Source: Geodermatophilus bullaregiensis (GTDB taxonomy: Bacteria; Actinomycetota; Actinomycetes; Mycobacteriales; Geodermatophilaceae). From it: a stretch of 64,000 bases of DNA. The stretch spans positions 4,712,001-4,776,000 of the forward strand of contig NZ_JAFBCJ010000001.1 of NCBI RefSeq assembly GCF_016907675.1, written 5' to 3'. The notes beneath the pieces are model-generated. The model did no database searches. It had not been told where the DNA came from and worked only from the letters and a program-made list of their open reading frames with translations. Below, piece by piece: positions 18,931 to 27,708 of the stretch (positions are counted from its first letter, which is position 1; the number at the start of each line of letters is the position of its first letter). The position numbers and the translations under genes are program-made.

Positions 18931-19989
18931 ATGCGCTCGATCTGGCGCGGCGCGGTGTCGTTCGGCCTGGTCAGCATCGGGGTGAAGCTGTACTCGGCGA
19001 CCGAGGACAAGGACGTCCGCTTCCACCAGGTGCACGCCGTCGACGGCGGGCGGGTGAAGTACCGGCGGGTCTGCTCGATCGACGGCGAGGAGGTCGAGTA
19101 CGGCGACATCGCCAAGGGCTACGAGCTCCCCGACGGCCAGCTGGTGATCCTCACCGACGACGACCTCGCCGAGCTGCCGCTGTCGACCCGGCGCGAGATC
19201 GAGGTCCTGCAGTTCGTCGAGCAGAGCGAGATCGACCCGATCCACTTCGAGAAGACCTACTACCTCGAGCCCGACGGCCCGGCCACGCGTCCCTACGTGC
19301 TGCTGCGCGACGCGCTCGACAACACCGGCCAGGTGGCGATCACCAAGATCGCGCTGCGGCAGCGGGAGTCGCTGGCCGCGATGCGGGTGCGCGACGGCGT
19401 GCTGGTGCTGCACACGATGCGCTGGCCCGACGAGATCCGCCGTCCCGACTTCGGGTTCCTCGACGAGGACGTCGCCGTCCGGCCGCAGGAGCTGCAGATG
19501 GCCGAGGCGCTGATCACCTCGATGGCCGGCGAGTTCGACCCGGGCGAGTTCACCGACGACTACCGCGAGGCCATGACCGCGCTGCTGGAGGCCAAGCGGA
19601 CCGGCGGTGACGTGCAGCCGGTGCCCGAGACCGCCGATCCCGGTGCGGCCGTGGTCGACCTGATGAGCGCGCTGCGGCGCAGCGTCGAGCGGGCCCGCGG
19701 CGGCGGGGACGCCGAGGACGAGCCCGCACCGCGCGTCCGGCGGGCCGCCCGTGCCGCGGAGCCGGAGGAGCCCGCTCCGGCGGAGCGCGCGCCGGCCGCG
19801 AAGGCCCCGGCGAAGAAGACCGCGGCCGGCAAGGCCGCCGCGCCGACCACCCGGAGGAGGCGGTCGGCGGCCGCCGGTGCCGAGGAGGCCCCGGCGCGTC
19901 CGCGGGCGCGCAAGGTGACGGCGGCCAAGGCCGCGCCGGCCGACGAGGCGCCGAAGAAGCGCACGACCCGACCGCGCCGCAGCGCCTGA
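18931..19989 (+). CDS. ku: Ku-like DNA end-binding protein (NHEJ)
   Basis: 352 aa. The ATG at 18931 is chosen because aggag lies 5 bases upstream. A GTG two codons earlier is too close. The Ku core fills residues 1-260 (MRSIWRGAVSFGLVSIGVKLYSATE opening, FHQVHAVDGGRVKYRRVCSIDG, GYELPDGQLVILTDDDL). A Lys/Ala/Pro-rich tail follows (PAKKTAAGKAAAPTTRRRR), like the basic tails of some actinobacterial Ku proteins that aid DNA binding. The ligase and polymerase modules of the pathway follow immediately, giving a complete two-step end-joining locus. Confidence 0.96.
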   Translation: MRSIWRGAVSFGLVSIGVKLYSATEDKDVRFHQVHAVDGGRVKYRRVCSIDGEEVEYGDIAKGYELPDGQLVILTDDDLAELPLSTRREIEVLQFVEQSEIDPIHFEKTYYLEPDGPATRPYVLLRDALDNTGQVAITKIALRQRESLAAMRVRDGVLVLHTMRWPDEIRRPDFGFLDEDVAVRPQELQMAEALITSMAGEFDPGEFTDDYREAMTALLEAKRTGGDVQPVPETADPGAAVVDLMSALRRSVERARGGGDAEDEPAPRVRRAARAAEPEEPAPAERAPAAKAPAKKTAAGKAAAPTTRRRRSAAAGAEEAPARPRARKVTAAKAAPADEAPKKRTTRPRRSA

Positions 19990-20004
19990 CGGTGCCCTGA
20001 TCCG

Positions 20005-20991
20005 GTGTCCCCGGTCCTGCCCGAGCCCCCGGTGCCGGCGCCCATGCTCGCCGTCGCCGGGGAGCTGCCGCCGGCCGGGCAGGACGCCGCCTGGGGCTAC
20101 GAGTTCAAGTGGGACGGCGTCCGCGCGCTGGCCGCGGTCCGCGAGGGCCGGCTGGGTCTCTGGGCGCGCAGCGGCACCGACACCACCGCCCGCTACCCCG
20201 AACTCGGTCGACTGCCGGACGCGCTGACCGGCGTGGACCTCGTCGTCGACGGGGAGGTGGTCGCCCTCGACCGGAGGGGCCGCCCCGACTTCGGCCTGCT
20301 GCAGAACCGGATGCACCGCACCGGCGGGGCGGAGGTCGCCCGGCTGGCGGCCGCGGCGCCGGTCACCTACCTGGTCTTCGACCTGCTGACGGTCGGCGGC
20401 CGGAGCCTGCTCGACCACCCCTACGAGGAGCGCCGGGAGCGGCTGGAGGACCTCGGCGCCGCGGGGCGGCACTGGGTGACGACGCCGTGGTTCCGCGGCG
20501 GCGGCGCCGACGTGCACGCGGCCAGCCGGGACAACGGCCTGGAGGGCGTCGTCGCCAAGCGGCTGGACTCGCCGTACCGGCCGGGCGTGCGCGCGCCGGA
20601 GTGGCGCAAGGTGAAGCACGTCCGCATGCAGAGCGTCGTCGTCGGCGGGTGGCGGCCGGGCAAGGGACGGCGGGCCGGGGGAGTGGGCTCGCTGCTGGTC
20701 GGCGTCCACGACGACGACGGCCGGCTGGTCTACGCCGGCCACGTCGGCACCGGTCTCACCGACGCGGTGCTGCGCGAGCTGGGGAGCCTGGTCACCGCCC
20801 GCCGGACCCCGCCGTTCGCCGACGCCATCCCGCGGGAGGTCGCCCGCGACGCGCGGTGGGTGGAGCCGGAGCTGGTCGGGGAGGTCGCCTTCGCCGCCTG
20901 GACCGCCGACGGCCGGATGCGCCACCCCGCGTGGCGCGGCCTGCGCGAGGACCTCGACGTCGACGACGTCGTGGTGGAGTGGAGCGCGTGA
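20005..20991 (+). CDS. ATP-dependent DNA ligase, LigD ligase-domain type
   Basis: 328 aa from a GTG at 20005, 15 bases after ku. The nucleotidyltransferase motif I is EFKWDGVRAL with the adenylated Lys35. VVDGEVVALD (motif III region), EGVVAKRLDSPYRPG (motif IV) and EWRKVKH (motif V) follow, then an OB-fold domain. It seals breaks held by Ku. There is no phosphoesterase domain, and the polymerase is a separate gene downstream, so LigD functions are split here. The stop overlaps the polymerase start (GTGA). Confidence 0.93.
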   Translation: MSPVLPEPPVPAPMLAVAGELPPAGQDAAWGYEFKWDGVRALAAVREGRLGLWARSGTDTTARYPELGRLPDALTGVDLVVDGEVVALDRRGRPDFGLLQNRMHRTGGAEVARLAAAAPVTYLVFDLLTVGGRSLLDHPYEERRERLEDLGAAGRHWVTTPWFRGGGADVHAASRDNGLEGVVAKRLDSPYRPGVRAPEWRKVKHVRMQSVVVGGWRPGKGRRAGGVGSLLVGVHDDDGRLVYAGHVGTGLTDAVLRELGSLVTARRTPPFADAIPREVARDARWVEPELVGEVAFAAWTADGRMRHPAWRGLREDLDVDDVVVEWSA

Positions 20992-21911
20992 GCCGTCAGC
21001 GGGTGCGCGTGGACGGCCGGCAGCTGTCGGTCTCCAACCTGGAGAAGGTCCTCTTCCCGGAGGTCTCGTTCACCAAGGCGCAGGTCATCGACTACTACGT
21101 GCGGATCGCGCCGGTGCTGCTGCCGCACCTGTCCGGTCGGCCGGTGACCTTCACCCGCTGGCCCGACGGGGTGGAGGGTCAGGCGTTCTTCGAGAAGAAC
21201 AGCGCCCGGCACGCGCCCGACTGGGTGCGGAAGGTGACCGTGCCGAGCCCCGGCAGCTCGCGCGACCGCGAGGTGCTGGAGATGGTCGTCCTGGAGACCG
21301 TCGCCGACCTCGCGTGGGCGGCCAACCTCGCCGCGCTGGAGCTGCACGTCCCGCAGTGGCAGGTGGGCAGCAGGCTGCAGCCGACGCTGCCCGACCTGCT
21401 GGTGCTCGACCTCGACCCGGGACCGGACGCCGGGATCCGGGAGTGCTGCGAGGTCGCCGAGCGGCTGCGGGAGCGGCTGGTCGACGACGGACTGGACCCG
21501 GTGGTGAAGACGTCGGGCTCCAAGGGGATGCAGGTGTACGCGCCGATCCGCGTCACCGACCGCGAGCACCCCAGCCGCTACGCCCGGGCGCTGGCGCAGG
21601 AGCTGTCGGCCGAGACGCCCGACCGGGTCGTCTGGCGGATGGAGAAGGTGCTGCGGTCGGGCAAGGTGCTCATCGACTGGAGCCAGAACAACCCGGCGAA
21701 GACCACGGTGGCGCCCTACTCGCTGCGGGCGCGGCCCGACGCGACGGTGTCGACGCCGATCGGGTGGGACGAGGTGGACGCCGTCCGGGCCGGCGGCGCC
21801 GACCCCGGCGAGCTGCGGTTCCGCACCGAGGAGGTGCTGGCCCGGGTGGAGGAGTACGGCGACCTGTTCGACGTCGCCGACCGCACCCGCGCCCGGCTGC
21901 CCGCTGTGTGA
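20988..21911 (+). CDS. LigD-type polymerase (primase-polymerase) protein
   Basis: 307 aa. The archaeo-eukaryotic primase fold of LigD polymerase domains is evident: VSNLEKVLFPE, the metal-binding pair D141/D143 in LVLDLDPGPD, and IDWSQNNPAKTTVAPYSLRA near the C-terminus. The NTP-binding motif usually written SGSKGxHxY reads SGSKGMQVY here, with Gln in the His position. It would fill gaps and add ribonucleotides at ends bridged by Ku. Coupled by GTGA to the ligase gene. Confidence 0.92.
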   Translation: MSRQRVRVDGRQLSVSNLEKVLFPEVSFTKAQVIDYYVRIAPVLLPHLSGRPVTFTRWPDGVEGQAFFEKNSARHAPDWVRKVTVPSPGSSRDREVLEMVVLETVADLAWAANLAALELHVPQWQVGSRLQPTLPDLLVLDLDPGPDAGIRECCEVAERLRERLVDDGLDPVVKTSGSKGMQVYAPIRVTDREHPSRYARALAQELSAETPDRVVWRMEKVLRSGKVLIDWSQNNPAKTTVAPYSLRARPDATVSTPIGWDEVDAVRAGGADPGELRFRTEEVLARVEEYGDLFDVADRTRARLPAV

Positions 21912-21966
21912 AGGACCCCGTCCCTCTCACCGCTCGCACGCTCGCGGCGAGCCTCCGGACGGGGCC
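21912..21966 (+). repeat. intergenic hairpin repeat, copy A
   Basis: Begins directly after the polymerase stop. The outer arms are GACCCCGTCC (21914-21923) and GGACGGGGCC (21957-21966), pairing 8 bp plus one beyond a mismatch. The inner part carries CACCGCTCGC and GCTCGCGGCGAG. It resembles copies after three other genes and probably acts as a terminator. Confidence 0.65.
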
Positions 21967-22003
21967 GCAGGGGCACGCTGCGGTTCTGCGACCATGTGGC
22001 ACC

Positions 22004-22888
22004 GTGTCCGCCGCCCCGCTCGCGCACGACCCCGCCACCGCCGACGTCGGGCGGCTGGTGGTCCGCTGCCCCGACCGCCCCGGGATCGTCGCGGTGCTGT
22101 CCCGGCTGCTGGCCGACGTCGGGGCCAACATCATCGAGTCGCAGCAGCACTCCTCGGACCCGACCGGCGGCACCTTCACCCTGCGGCTGGAGTTCGTGCT
22201 GCCGGGGCTGGCGGCCCGCCGCACCCAGCTCGAGGGCGCGCTGGAGCTGCTGGCCCAGCAGTGGCAGCTGACCTGGCGGCTGGCCGAGGCGGTCACCCGC
22301 CCGCGCGTGGCGGTCTTCGTGTCGCGCACCGACCACGTGCTGCAGGAGCTGCTCTACCGCGTGCGCGCCGGTGACCTGCGCGCGGACATCGTCGCCGTCG
22401 TGTCCAACCACCCCGACCTCGAGCCGGTGGCGCGGGCGGCCGGGGTGCCCTTCCACCACGTGCCGGTGACGCCGGAGACCAAGGCGCAGGCCGAGGCGCG
22501 GGCGCTGGAGCTCGTGGGCGACGTCGACCTCGTCGTCCTGGCCCGGTACATGCAGATCGTCTCGGCGGACTTCTGCAGCCGCTTCCCCGAGCGGCTGATC
22601 AACATCCACCACAGCTTCCTGCCGGCCTTCGTCGGCGCGAACCCGTACCGGGCGGCGCACGACCGCGGGGTGAAGCTCATCGGGGCGACGGCGCACTACG
22701 TGACCCCCGACCTCGACGCCGGCCCGATCATCGAGCAGGAGGTGGCCCGGGTCGACCACCGCGCCACCGTCGAGGACATGCGCCGGGTGGGCCGCTACGT
22801 GGAGCGGCAGGTGCTCGCCCAGGCGGTGACCTGGCACGTCGAGGACCGCGTCGTCGTCGAGGGCGACCGCACCATCGTCTTCGCCTGA
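22004..22888 (+). CDS. purU: formyltetrahydrofolate deformylase
   Basis: 294 aa from a GTG at 22004. It hydrolyses 10-formyl-THF to formate and THF, supplying formate for purine synthesis and balancing one-carbon pools. The N-terminal ACT domain (about 12-85: LVVRCPDRPGIVAVLSRLLA) precedes a formyltransferase-fold catalytic domain. That domain shows LVVLARYMQIVS, the catalytic INIHHSFLPAF (Asn, His) and GATAHYVTPDLDAGPIIEQ (Asp). The length is typical of PurU. It is flanked on both sides by copies of an intergenic hairpin repeat. Confidence 0.94.
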   Translation: MSAAPLAHDPATADVGRLVVRCPDRPGIVAVLSRLLADVGANIIESQQHSSDPTGGTFTLRLEFVLPGLAARRTQLEGALELLAQQWQLTWRLAEAVTRPRVAVFVSRTDHVLQELLYRVRAGDLRADIVAVVSNHPDLEPVARAAGVPFHHVPVTPETKAQAEARALELVGDVDLVVLARYMQIVSADFCSRFPERLINIHHSFLPAFVGANPYRAAHDRGVKLIGATAHYVTPDLDAGPIIEQEVARVDHRATVEDMRRVGRYVERQVLAQAVTWHVEDRVVVEGDRTIVFA

Positions 22889-22942
22889 AGGACCCCGTCC
22901 TCCCCACCGCTCGCGAGCTCGGGGCGGGACCCGGGACGGCGC
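22889..22942 (+). repeat. intergenic hairpin repeat, copy B
   Basis: Starts immediately after the purU stop with the same GGACCCCGTCC as copy A. CCGTCC (22895-22900) pairs with GGACGG (22934-22939), and the inner part reads CACCGCTCGCGAGCTCGG. It is the closest relative of copy A and lies before the Fur-box promoter. Confidence 0.6.
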
Positions 22943-22948
22943 CGGTGG

Positions 22949-22974
22949 GTTCTTGATTTGACTAGTTCAAGAAC
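22949..22974 (+). promoter_or_regulatory. Fur-box-like operator/promoter of the fur-catalase operon
   Basis: Perfect 8-bp inverted repeat GTTCTTGA ... TCAAGAAC with a 10-base spacer, AT-rich in an otherwise GC-rich region, 20 bases before the Fur gene start. It resembles the FurA-controlled operator in front of mycobacterial furA-katG (TTCTTGACTA-type), implying autoregulation and release under peroxide or iron stress. Confidence 0.7.
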
Positions 22975-22994
22975 AGCGGGTTGGGTGGGACCCG

Positions 22995-23468
22995 ATGGAC
23001 ACGACGTGGGCGCCCCGGCTGCGGGACGCCGGGCTGCGGGTGACGCGGCCGCGCCTGGCCGTGCTCGACGCCCTCGGCGCACACCCGCACGCCGACGCGG
23101 ACACGCTGGTCACGGTGGCCCGCCAGGCGCACCCCACGCTCTCGCCCCAGGCGGTCTACGGCGTGCTCAAGGCGCTCGTCGGCGTCGGCCTGGCCCGGCG
23201 GGTCGAGCCCGCCGGCGCCCCCGCGCTGTACGAGGTCCGCGTCGGGGACAACCACCACCACCTGGTCTGCCGCTCGTGCGGCGCGGTCGCCGATGTCGAC
23301 TGCACCGTGGGAGCGGCCCCGTGCCTGACGCCCTCGGACACGGCGGGTTTCGTCGTGGACGAGGCGGAGGTCGTCTTCTGGGGTCTGTGCCGGCAGTGCC
23401 GGGTGCCGACGCCGGAGGGCACCGCTCAGGTCCTTCAGCACGACAACCGAGGAGGAGCACACGCATGA
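22995..23468 (+). CDS. furA: Fur-family metalloregulator (FurA/PerR-like)
   Basis: 157 aa. Residues 1-80 are the winged-helix DNA-binding part ([42 protein letters not shown]). The dimerisation domain has [18 protein letters not shown], and a second pair CRQC completes a zinc-binding Cys4 set. The stop overlaps the catalase start (ATGA), so the regulator and its target are one operon. A perfect palindrome sits just upstream. Whether it senses iron or peroxide cannot be decided from the sequence, but coupling to a catalase favours a peroxide-stress role. Confidence 0.9.
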   Translation: MDTTWAPRLRDAGLRVTRPRLAVLDALGAHPHADADTLVTVARQAHPTLSPQAVYGVLKALVGVGLARRVEPAGAPALYEVRVGDNHHHLVCRSCGAVADVDCTVGAAPCLTPSDTAGFVVDEAEVVFWGLCRQCRVPTPEGTAQVLQHDNRGGAHA

Positions 23469-25132
23469 CCGACGTCGCATCGCAGGGCCCGGCCGCCAGT
23501 GAGGCCGACCGCGCCGTCCTGACCAACCGTCAGGGCCACCCGGTCTACGACAACCAGAACCAGCGGACGGTGGGCGCCCGCGGCCCGGCGACGCTGGAGA
23601 ACTACCAGTTCCTCGAGAAGATCAGCCACTTCGACCGCGAGCGCATCCCGGAGCGCGTGGTGCACGCCCGCGGCGCCACCGCGTTCGGCGTCTTCGTGGC
23701 CGACGGCACGGTCGGCGACGAGCCGATCAGCAGGTACACCCGCGCCAAGCTCTTCCAGGAGAAGGGCAGGGAGACCGAGGTCGCCGTCCGCTTCTCCACC
23801 GTCGCCGGTGGCCGCGACTCCTCCGAGGCCGCCCGCGACCCGCGCGGCTTCGCGGTGAAGTTCTACACCGAGGACGGCAACTGGGACCTCGTCGGCAACA
23901 ACCTGGGCGTCTTCTTCATCCGCGACGCCATCAAGTTCCCCGACTTCATCCACTCGCAGAAGCCCGACCCGGTCACCTTCGAGCGCCAGGTCGCCAACCG
24001 GGTCTTCGACTTCGCGTCGCAGACGCCGGAGTCGATCCACATGTTCACCCTGGTCTTCAGCCCCCGCGGTCTGCCGGCCAGCTACCGCACCCAGCAGGGC
24101 TTCGGCGTGAACACCTACAAGTGGGTCAACGCCGAGGGCGAGACCAAGCTGGTCAAGTACCACTGGCTGCCCAAGCAGGGCGTCAGGTCGATGACGGCGA
24201 AGGACGCGGCAGCGGTCCAGGCCAACGAGCTCGGCGCGCACACCAAGGACCTCTACGACGCCATCGGTCGCGGCGAGTTCCCGTCGTGGGACCTGCACGT
24301 GCAGCTGATGGACGACCACGAGCACCCCGAGCTGGACTTCGACCCGCTCGACGACACCAAGGTGTGGCCGGAGAACGACTTCCCGCTGCGCAAGGTCGGC
24401 ACCATGACGCTGGACCGGGCGCCGGAGAACTTCTTCCTCGAGAACGAGCAGATCGCCTTCGGCACCGGTGTGCTGGTCGACGGCCTGGACTTCTCCGACG
24501 ACAAGATGCTGGTCGGCCGGACGTTCTCCTACTCCGACACCCAGCGCTACCGGGTCGGCCCGAACTACCTGCAGCTGCCGGTCAACCAGGCCAAGAACGC
24601 CCGGGTGGCCACCAACCAGCGCGACGGCCAGATGGCCTACGCCGTGGACCTGGGCCCGGGCCAGAACCCGCACGTCAACTACGAGCCGTCGATCCTCGGC
24701 GGCCTGCGTGAGGCGCAGTACCCCACGCACGACGAGCAGGGCCCGGAGATCACCGGCCGGCTCACCCGCAAGCGGATCCCGCGGACCAACGACTACAAGC
24801 AGGCCGGCGAGCGCTACCTGCTGTCGGAGCAGTGGGAGAAGGACGACGTGGTCGCCAACTTCGTCGACGCGCTCTCCCAGTGCGACCGCCCGATCCAGGA
24901 GCGGATGGTCTGGCACCTGTTCATGGCCGAGGACGAGTTCGGCCAGCGTGTCGGCGAGGGCCTCGGCATCACCGCCGACGACGTCCGGCACCTGCAGCCG
25001 CTGCAGACCCAGACGCTCACCGAGGAGGAGCTGCAGCGCGCGGCCAACCTCGGCAAGAACGGCCCGCGCGACGTCACCGGCCTGGTGATGACGCACTGCG
25101 TGCCGAACGAGCACGTCGAGGTCACCCTCTGA
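23465..25132 (+). CDS. katA: monofunctional heme catalase
   Basis: 555 aa, decomposing H2O2. The catalytic His67 lies in [12 protein letters not shown], the distal Asn in [14 protein letters not shown] (about 145-146), and the proximal heme ligand Tyr356 in [14 protein letters not shown]. The length and lack of a C-terminal flavodoxin-like domain mark it as a small-subunit catalase. It is translationally coupled to a Fur regulator, where mycobacteria have katG instead, so the same regulatory logic drives a different peroxide enzyme here. A strong hairpin follows. Confidence 0.96.
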   Translation: MTDVASQGPAASEADRAVLTNRQGHPVYDNQNQRTVGARGPATLENYQFLEKISHFDRERIPERVVHARGATAFGVFVADGTVGDEPISRYTRAKLFQEKGRETEVAVRFSTVAGGRDSSEAARDPRGFAVKFYTEDGNWDLVGNNLGVFFIRDAIKFPDFIHSQKPDPVTFERQVANRVFDFASQTPESIHMFTLVFSPRGLPASYRTQQGFGVNTYKWVNAEGETKLVKYHWLPKQGVRSMTAKDAAAVQANELGAHTKDLYDAIGRGEFPSWDLHVQLMDDHEHPELDFDPLDDTKVWPENDFPLRKVGTMTLDRAPENFFLENEQIAFGTGVLVDGLDFSDDKMLVGRTFSYSDTQRYRVGPNYLQLPVNQAKNARVATNQRDGQMAYAVDLGPGQNPHVNYEPSILGGLREAQYPTHDEQGPEITGRLTRKRIPRTNDYKQAGERYLLSEQWEKDDVVANFVDALSQCDRPIQERMVWHLFMAEDEFGQRVGEGLGITADDVRHLQPLQTQTLTEEELQRAANLGKNGPRDVTGLVMTHCVPNEHVEVTL

Positions 25133-25158
25133 CCGGGGGCTGACCAGCAGGACCACCG

Positions 25159-25190
25159 CGGGCCGCGGCCGGGACACCGGTCGCGGCCCG
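25159..25190 (+). terminator. terminator after catalase
   Basis: Arms CGGGCCGCGGCCGG (25159-25172) and CCGGTCGCGGCCCG (25177-25190) pair over 14 positions with one mismatch, loop gaca. It begins 26 bases after the catalase stop. Confidence 0.75.
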
Positions 25191-25298
25191 CCGTCCTGTG
25201 CGGGGGAGCCGGCCTTCCGCTGACCGGGAGCCGAGTTGGGCCGTGGCGCACGTGGCTCCTAGCGTCGACCCACCGCCCGCCCCACCGTGGAGGACGCC

Positions 25299-26621
25299 AT
25301 GAGCTCGACCCCCGTGCGCCCGGCGACGTCGCGACCCGGGGCGGCCCGAGCCGCCGGCTGGGTGGCCCCGCTGTGCTGGGTCGCGGTGCTGCTGGACGGG
25401 TTCGACCTCGTCGTCGTCGGCACCGTGATCCCCACGCTGACCCAGCCGGAGGAGTTCGCCCTCACCGGCACCGGGGCCACCGCGGTGATCACCATCGGGC
25501 TGGTCGGGATGATGGTCGGCGCGCTCACCATCGGCACGCTCACCGACCTGGTCGGCCGCCGCAAGGCGCTGATCGGCGCGGTGGCGGCCTTCTCGCTGCT
25601 CACCCTGCTGTGCGCGTTCGCGCCCAACGCGCTCGTCTTCGGGATCCTGCGGTTCCTCGCCGGCCTCGGCCTCGGCGGGTGCCTGCCCACGGCGATCGCC
25701 ATGGTCAACGAGTTCACCCGGTCCGGCCGCAGCGGCCGCGCCACGACGACGATCATGACCGGCTACCACGTCGGCGCCGTCGCCACCGCGGCGCTGGCCA
25801 TCGTCGTCATCCCGTCGCTGGGCTGGCGCTGGATGTTCGTCATCGGCGCGGCGCCGGCGCTCGTCCTGGTGCCGCTCATGCTGGCGCGGCTGCCGGAGTC
25901 GGCGTCCTACCTGCTGGCCGCCGGCCGGCGGGCCGAGGCGGAGGACGTGGCCCGGCGGCACGGGCTGGAGCTGGAGAGCCCGCCGGACCGCGCCGCGGCG
26001 CGGTCCGGCGGTGCGGGGGCCGGTGGTGCCGCGGCGACGGTCCGGTCGCTGTTCACCGACGGCCACGCCCGCAACACGCTGGCCATCGGCGTCACGTCGT
26101 TCATGGGGCTGCTGCTCGTGTACGGCCTCAACAACTGGCTGCCGACGATCATGCGCGAGGCCGGCTACGAGCTCGGACGCTCCCTCGCCTTCCTGCTGGT
26201 GCTCAACGTCGGCGCCGTCGTCGGGCTGCTCGTCGCCGGGGCGTTCGCCGACCGGGTGGGGTCCCGGCTCGCCGGGATGATCTGGTTCGCCTCCGGCGCG
26301 GTCTTCCTGGCGCTGCTGTCGGTGCGGCTGCCGACGGCGGGCCTCTACCTCATGTGCTTCCTCACCGGCTGCTTCGTGTTCTCCGCGCAGGTCCTGGTCT
26401 ACGCGTTCACCAGCGCCAACAACCCGCCGCACGTGCGCGCGACGGCGCTGGGCTGGTCGGCCGGGGCCGGGCGGATCGGGGCGATCGTCGGCCCGGTGAT
26501 CACCGGCGCCCTGGTCACGGCGGGCATCGCCTTCCCGTGGGGCTTCTACGTCTTCGCCGTCGTCGGCGCGCTGGGCGCGGTGGCCCTCAGCGTCACCCGG
26601 GCAGTCCGCCCCGCGGGCTGA
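25299..26621 (+). CDS. MFS transporter, aromatic-acid:H+ symporter-like
   Basis: 440 aa. The ATG at 25299 follows GGAGG by 6 bases, while the GTG at 25287 overlaps that site and is rejected. About 12 transmembrane segments are visible. DGFDLVVVGTVIPTL in TM1 and the loop 2-3 signature GTLTDLVGRRKAL, together with LPESASYLLAAGR after TM6, are typical of the AAHS family that imports 4-hydroxybenzoate- or protocatechuate-like acids. The actual substrate is unproven, and no aromatic-catabolic gene adjoins it. Confidence 0.87.
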   Translation: MSSTPVRPATSRPGAARAAGWVAPLCWVAVLLDGFDLVVVGTVIPTLTQPEEFALTGTGATAVITIGLVGMMVGALTIGTLTDLVGRRKALIGAVAAFSLLTLLCAFAPNALVFGILRFLAGLGLGGCLPTAIAMVNEFTRSGRSGRATTTIMTGYHVGAVATAALAIVVIPSLGWRWMFVIGAAPALVLVPLMLARLPESASYLLAAGRRAEAEDVARRHGLELESPPDRAAARSGGAGAGGAAATVRSLFTDGHARNTLAIGVTSFMGLLLVYGLNNWLPTIMREAGYELGRSLAFLLVLNVGAVVGLLVAGAFADRVGSRLAGMIWFASGAVFLALLSVRLPTAGLYLMCFLTGCFVFSAQVLVYAFTSANNPPHVRATALGWSAGAGRIGAIVGPVITGALVTAGIAFPWGFYVFAVVGALGAVALSVTRAVRPAG

Positions 26622-26674
26622 GGACCGCCCGTGGCGGGGAGGACGGCGACCCCGTCGCGCGGGGGACGGAGCCG

Positions 26675-27628
26675 CTAGTCGCGGGGGTGCCGGCGGTCCT
26701 GCTCGGCCAGGAAGCGCTCGAGCTCCGCGCCGATCTCCTCGCCGCTGGGCACGTCACCCACCTCGCCGAGCAGGACGCTGTCCTCCCGGGCGGCGGTGAA
26801 CTGGTCGTACTGCTGCTCCAGCGCGGCCACCACGGCGGTGTTGTCGGTGGAGCGGGAGATCTGCTCGTTGATCTCGCCGCGGTTGAGCTGGGCCGCCTCG
26901 CGCAGCGTCTCGGTGGGCAGCAGCAGCCCGGTCAGCCGGCCCACGTGCTCCAGCAGGGTCAGGGTCGCGGCGGGGTAGGTGGCGTTGGCCAGGTAGTGCG
27001 GCACGTGCGCGGCGACGCCGAGCGCGTCGACGCCGGCCTCGCCCAGCCGCAGCTCGAGCAGGGCCGCGGCGCTGCCGGGGATGCGCATCTCGCCCCAGTA
27101 CACGGGATAGGCGTCGATGAGATGGCGGCGCGTGGCGTGCGCGGTGACCGTGACCGGCCGGGTGTGCGGCACCGGCATCGGGATCGCCTGCAGCGCCACC
27201 ACCGAGGTGACGCCGAGCCGCTCGACCAGCCCGGCGATCGCCGCGACGAAGCCCTCCCAGCGGTAGTCGGGCTCCGGCCCGGTGAGCAGCAGGAACGTCT
27301 CGCCCGAGTCGTCCTCGACCGCCGACAGCACGATCTCCGGCGCGTCGAAGGACTCGTACCGGTCGCCGGAGAAGGTCATCCGCGGGCGGCGCGCCCGGTA
27401 GTCGACCAGGACGTCGGCGTCGAAGCGGGCCACCGTGCGGTGCGGCAGCGTCGCGAGCAGGTGCGCGCCGGCCAGCGCCGCGGAGGAGGCGGCGTCGAAG
27501 TCACCGGCGAGGGCGTGCACGAGCACCAGTCCCCGCCGCTCGGCCGGATCGGTGACCGCCGTCTCGGCGGCGAGGAACGGCTCGGCCTCGGGGAGCAGCT
27601 CGACGAGCTCCTCCGGTCGCTGCGCCAC
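26675..27628 (-). CDS. PAC2-family protein
   Basis: 317 aa from a GTG at 27628. The PAC2 fold (proteasome-assembly-chaperone-like) is suggested by LVHALAGDFDAASSAALAGAHLL, the RPRMTFSGDRYESFDAPEIVL segment, LLLTGPEPDYRWEGFVAAIA and VVALQAIPMPVPHTRP, then VPHYLANATYPAATLTLLEHV. Such proteins are widespread in proteasome-bearing actinobacteria. Their role there is not established. It is convergent with the MFS gene. Confidence 0.88.
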   Translation of the reverse strand: MAQRPEELVELLPEAEPFLAAETAVTDPAERRGLVLVHALAGDFDAASSAALAGAHLLATLPHRTVARFDADVLVDYRARRPRMTFSGDRYESFDAPEIVLSAVEDDSGETFLLLTGPEPDYRWEGFVAAIAGLVERLGVTSVVALQAIPMPVPHTRPVTVTAHATRRHLIDAYPVYWGEMRIPGSAAALLELRLGEAGVDALGVAAHVPHYLANATYPAATLTLLEHVGRLTGLLLPTETLREAAQLNRGEINEQISRSTDNTAVVAALEQQYDQFTAAREDSVLLGEVGDVPSGEEIGAELERFLAEQDRRHPRD

Positions 27629-27708
27629 GGGGGCACCTCCTGCTGGTCGACGTCACCGTGATCAGCGACGGCGGGCCTCCCGGCATTCCCGGCGCAGGCC
27701 CCGGGCGC

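Noticed and set aside
25299..26621. MFS transporter as part of an aromatic catabolic cluster
   Set aside because: The transporter resembles aromatic-acid symporters, but no ring-cleavage or aromatic-activation gene is adjacent.
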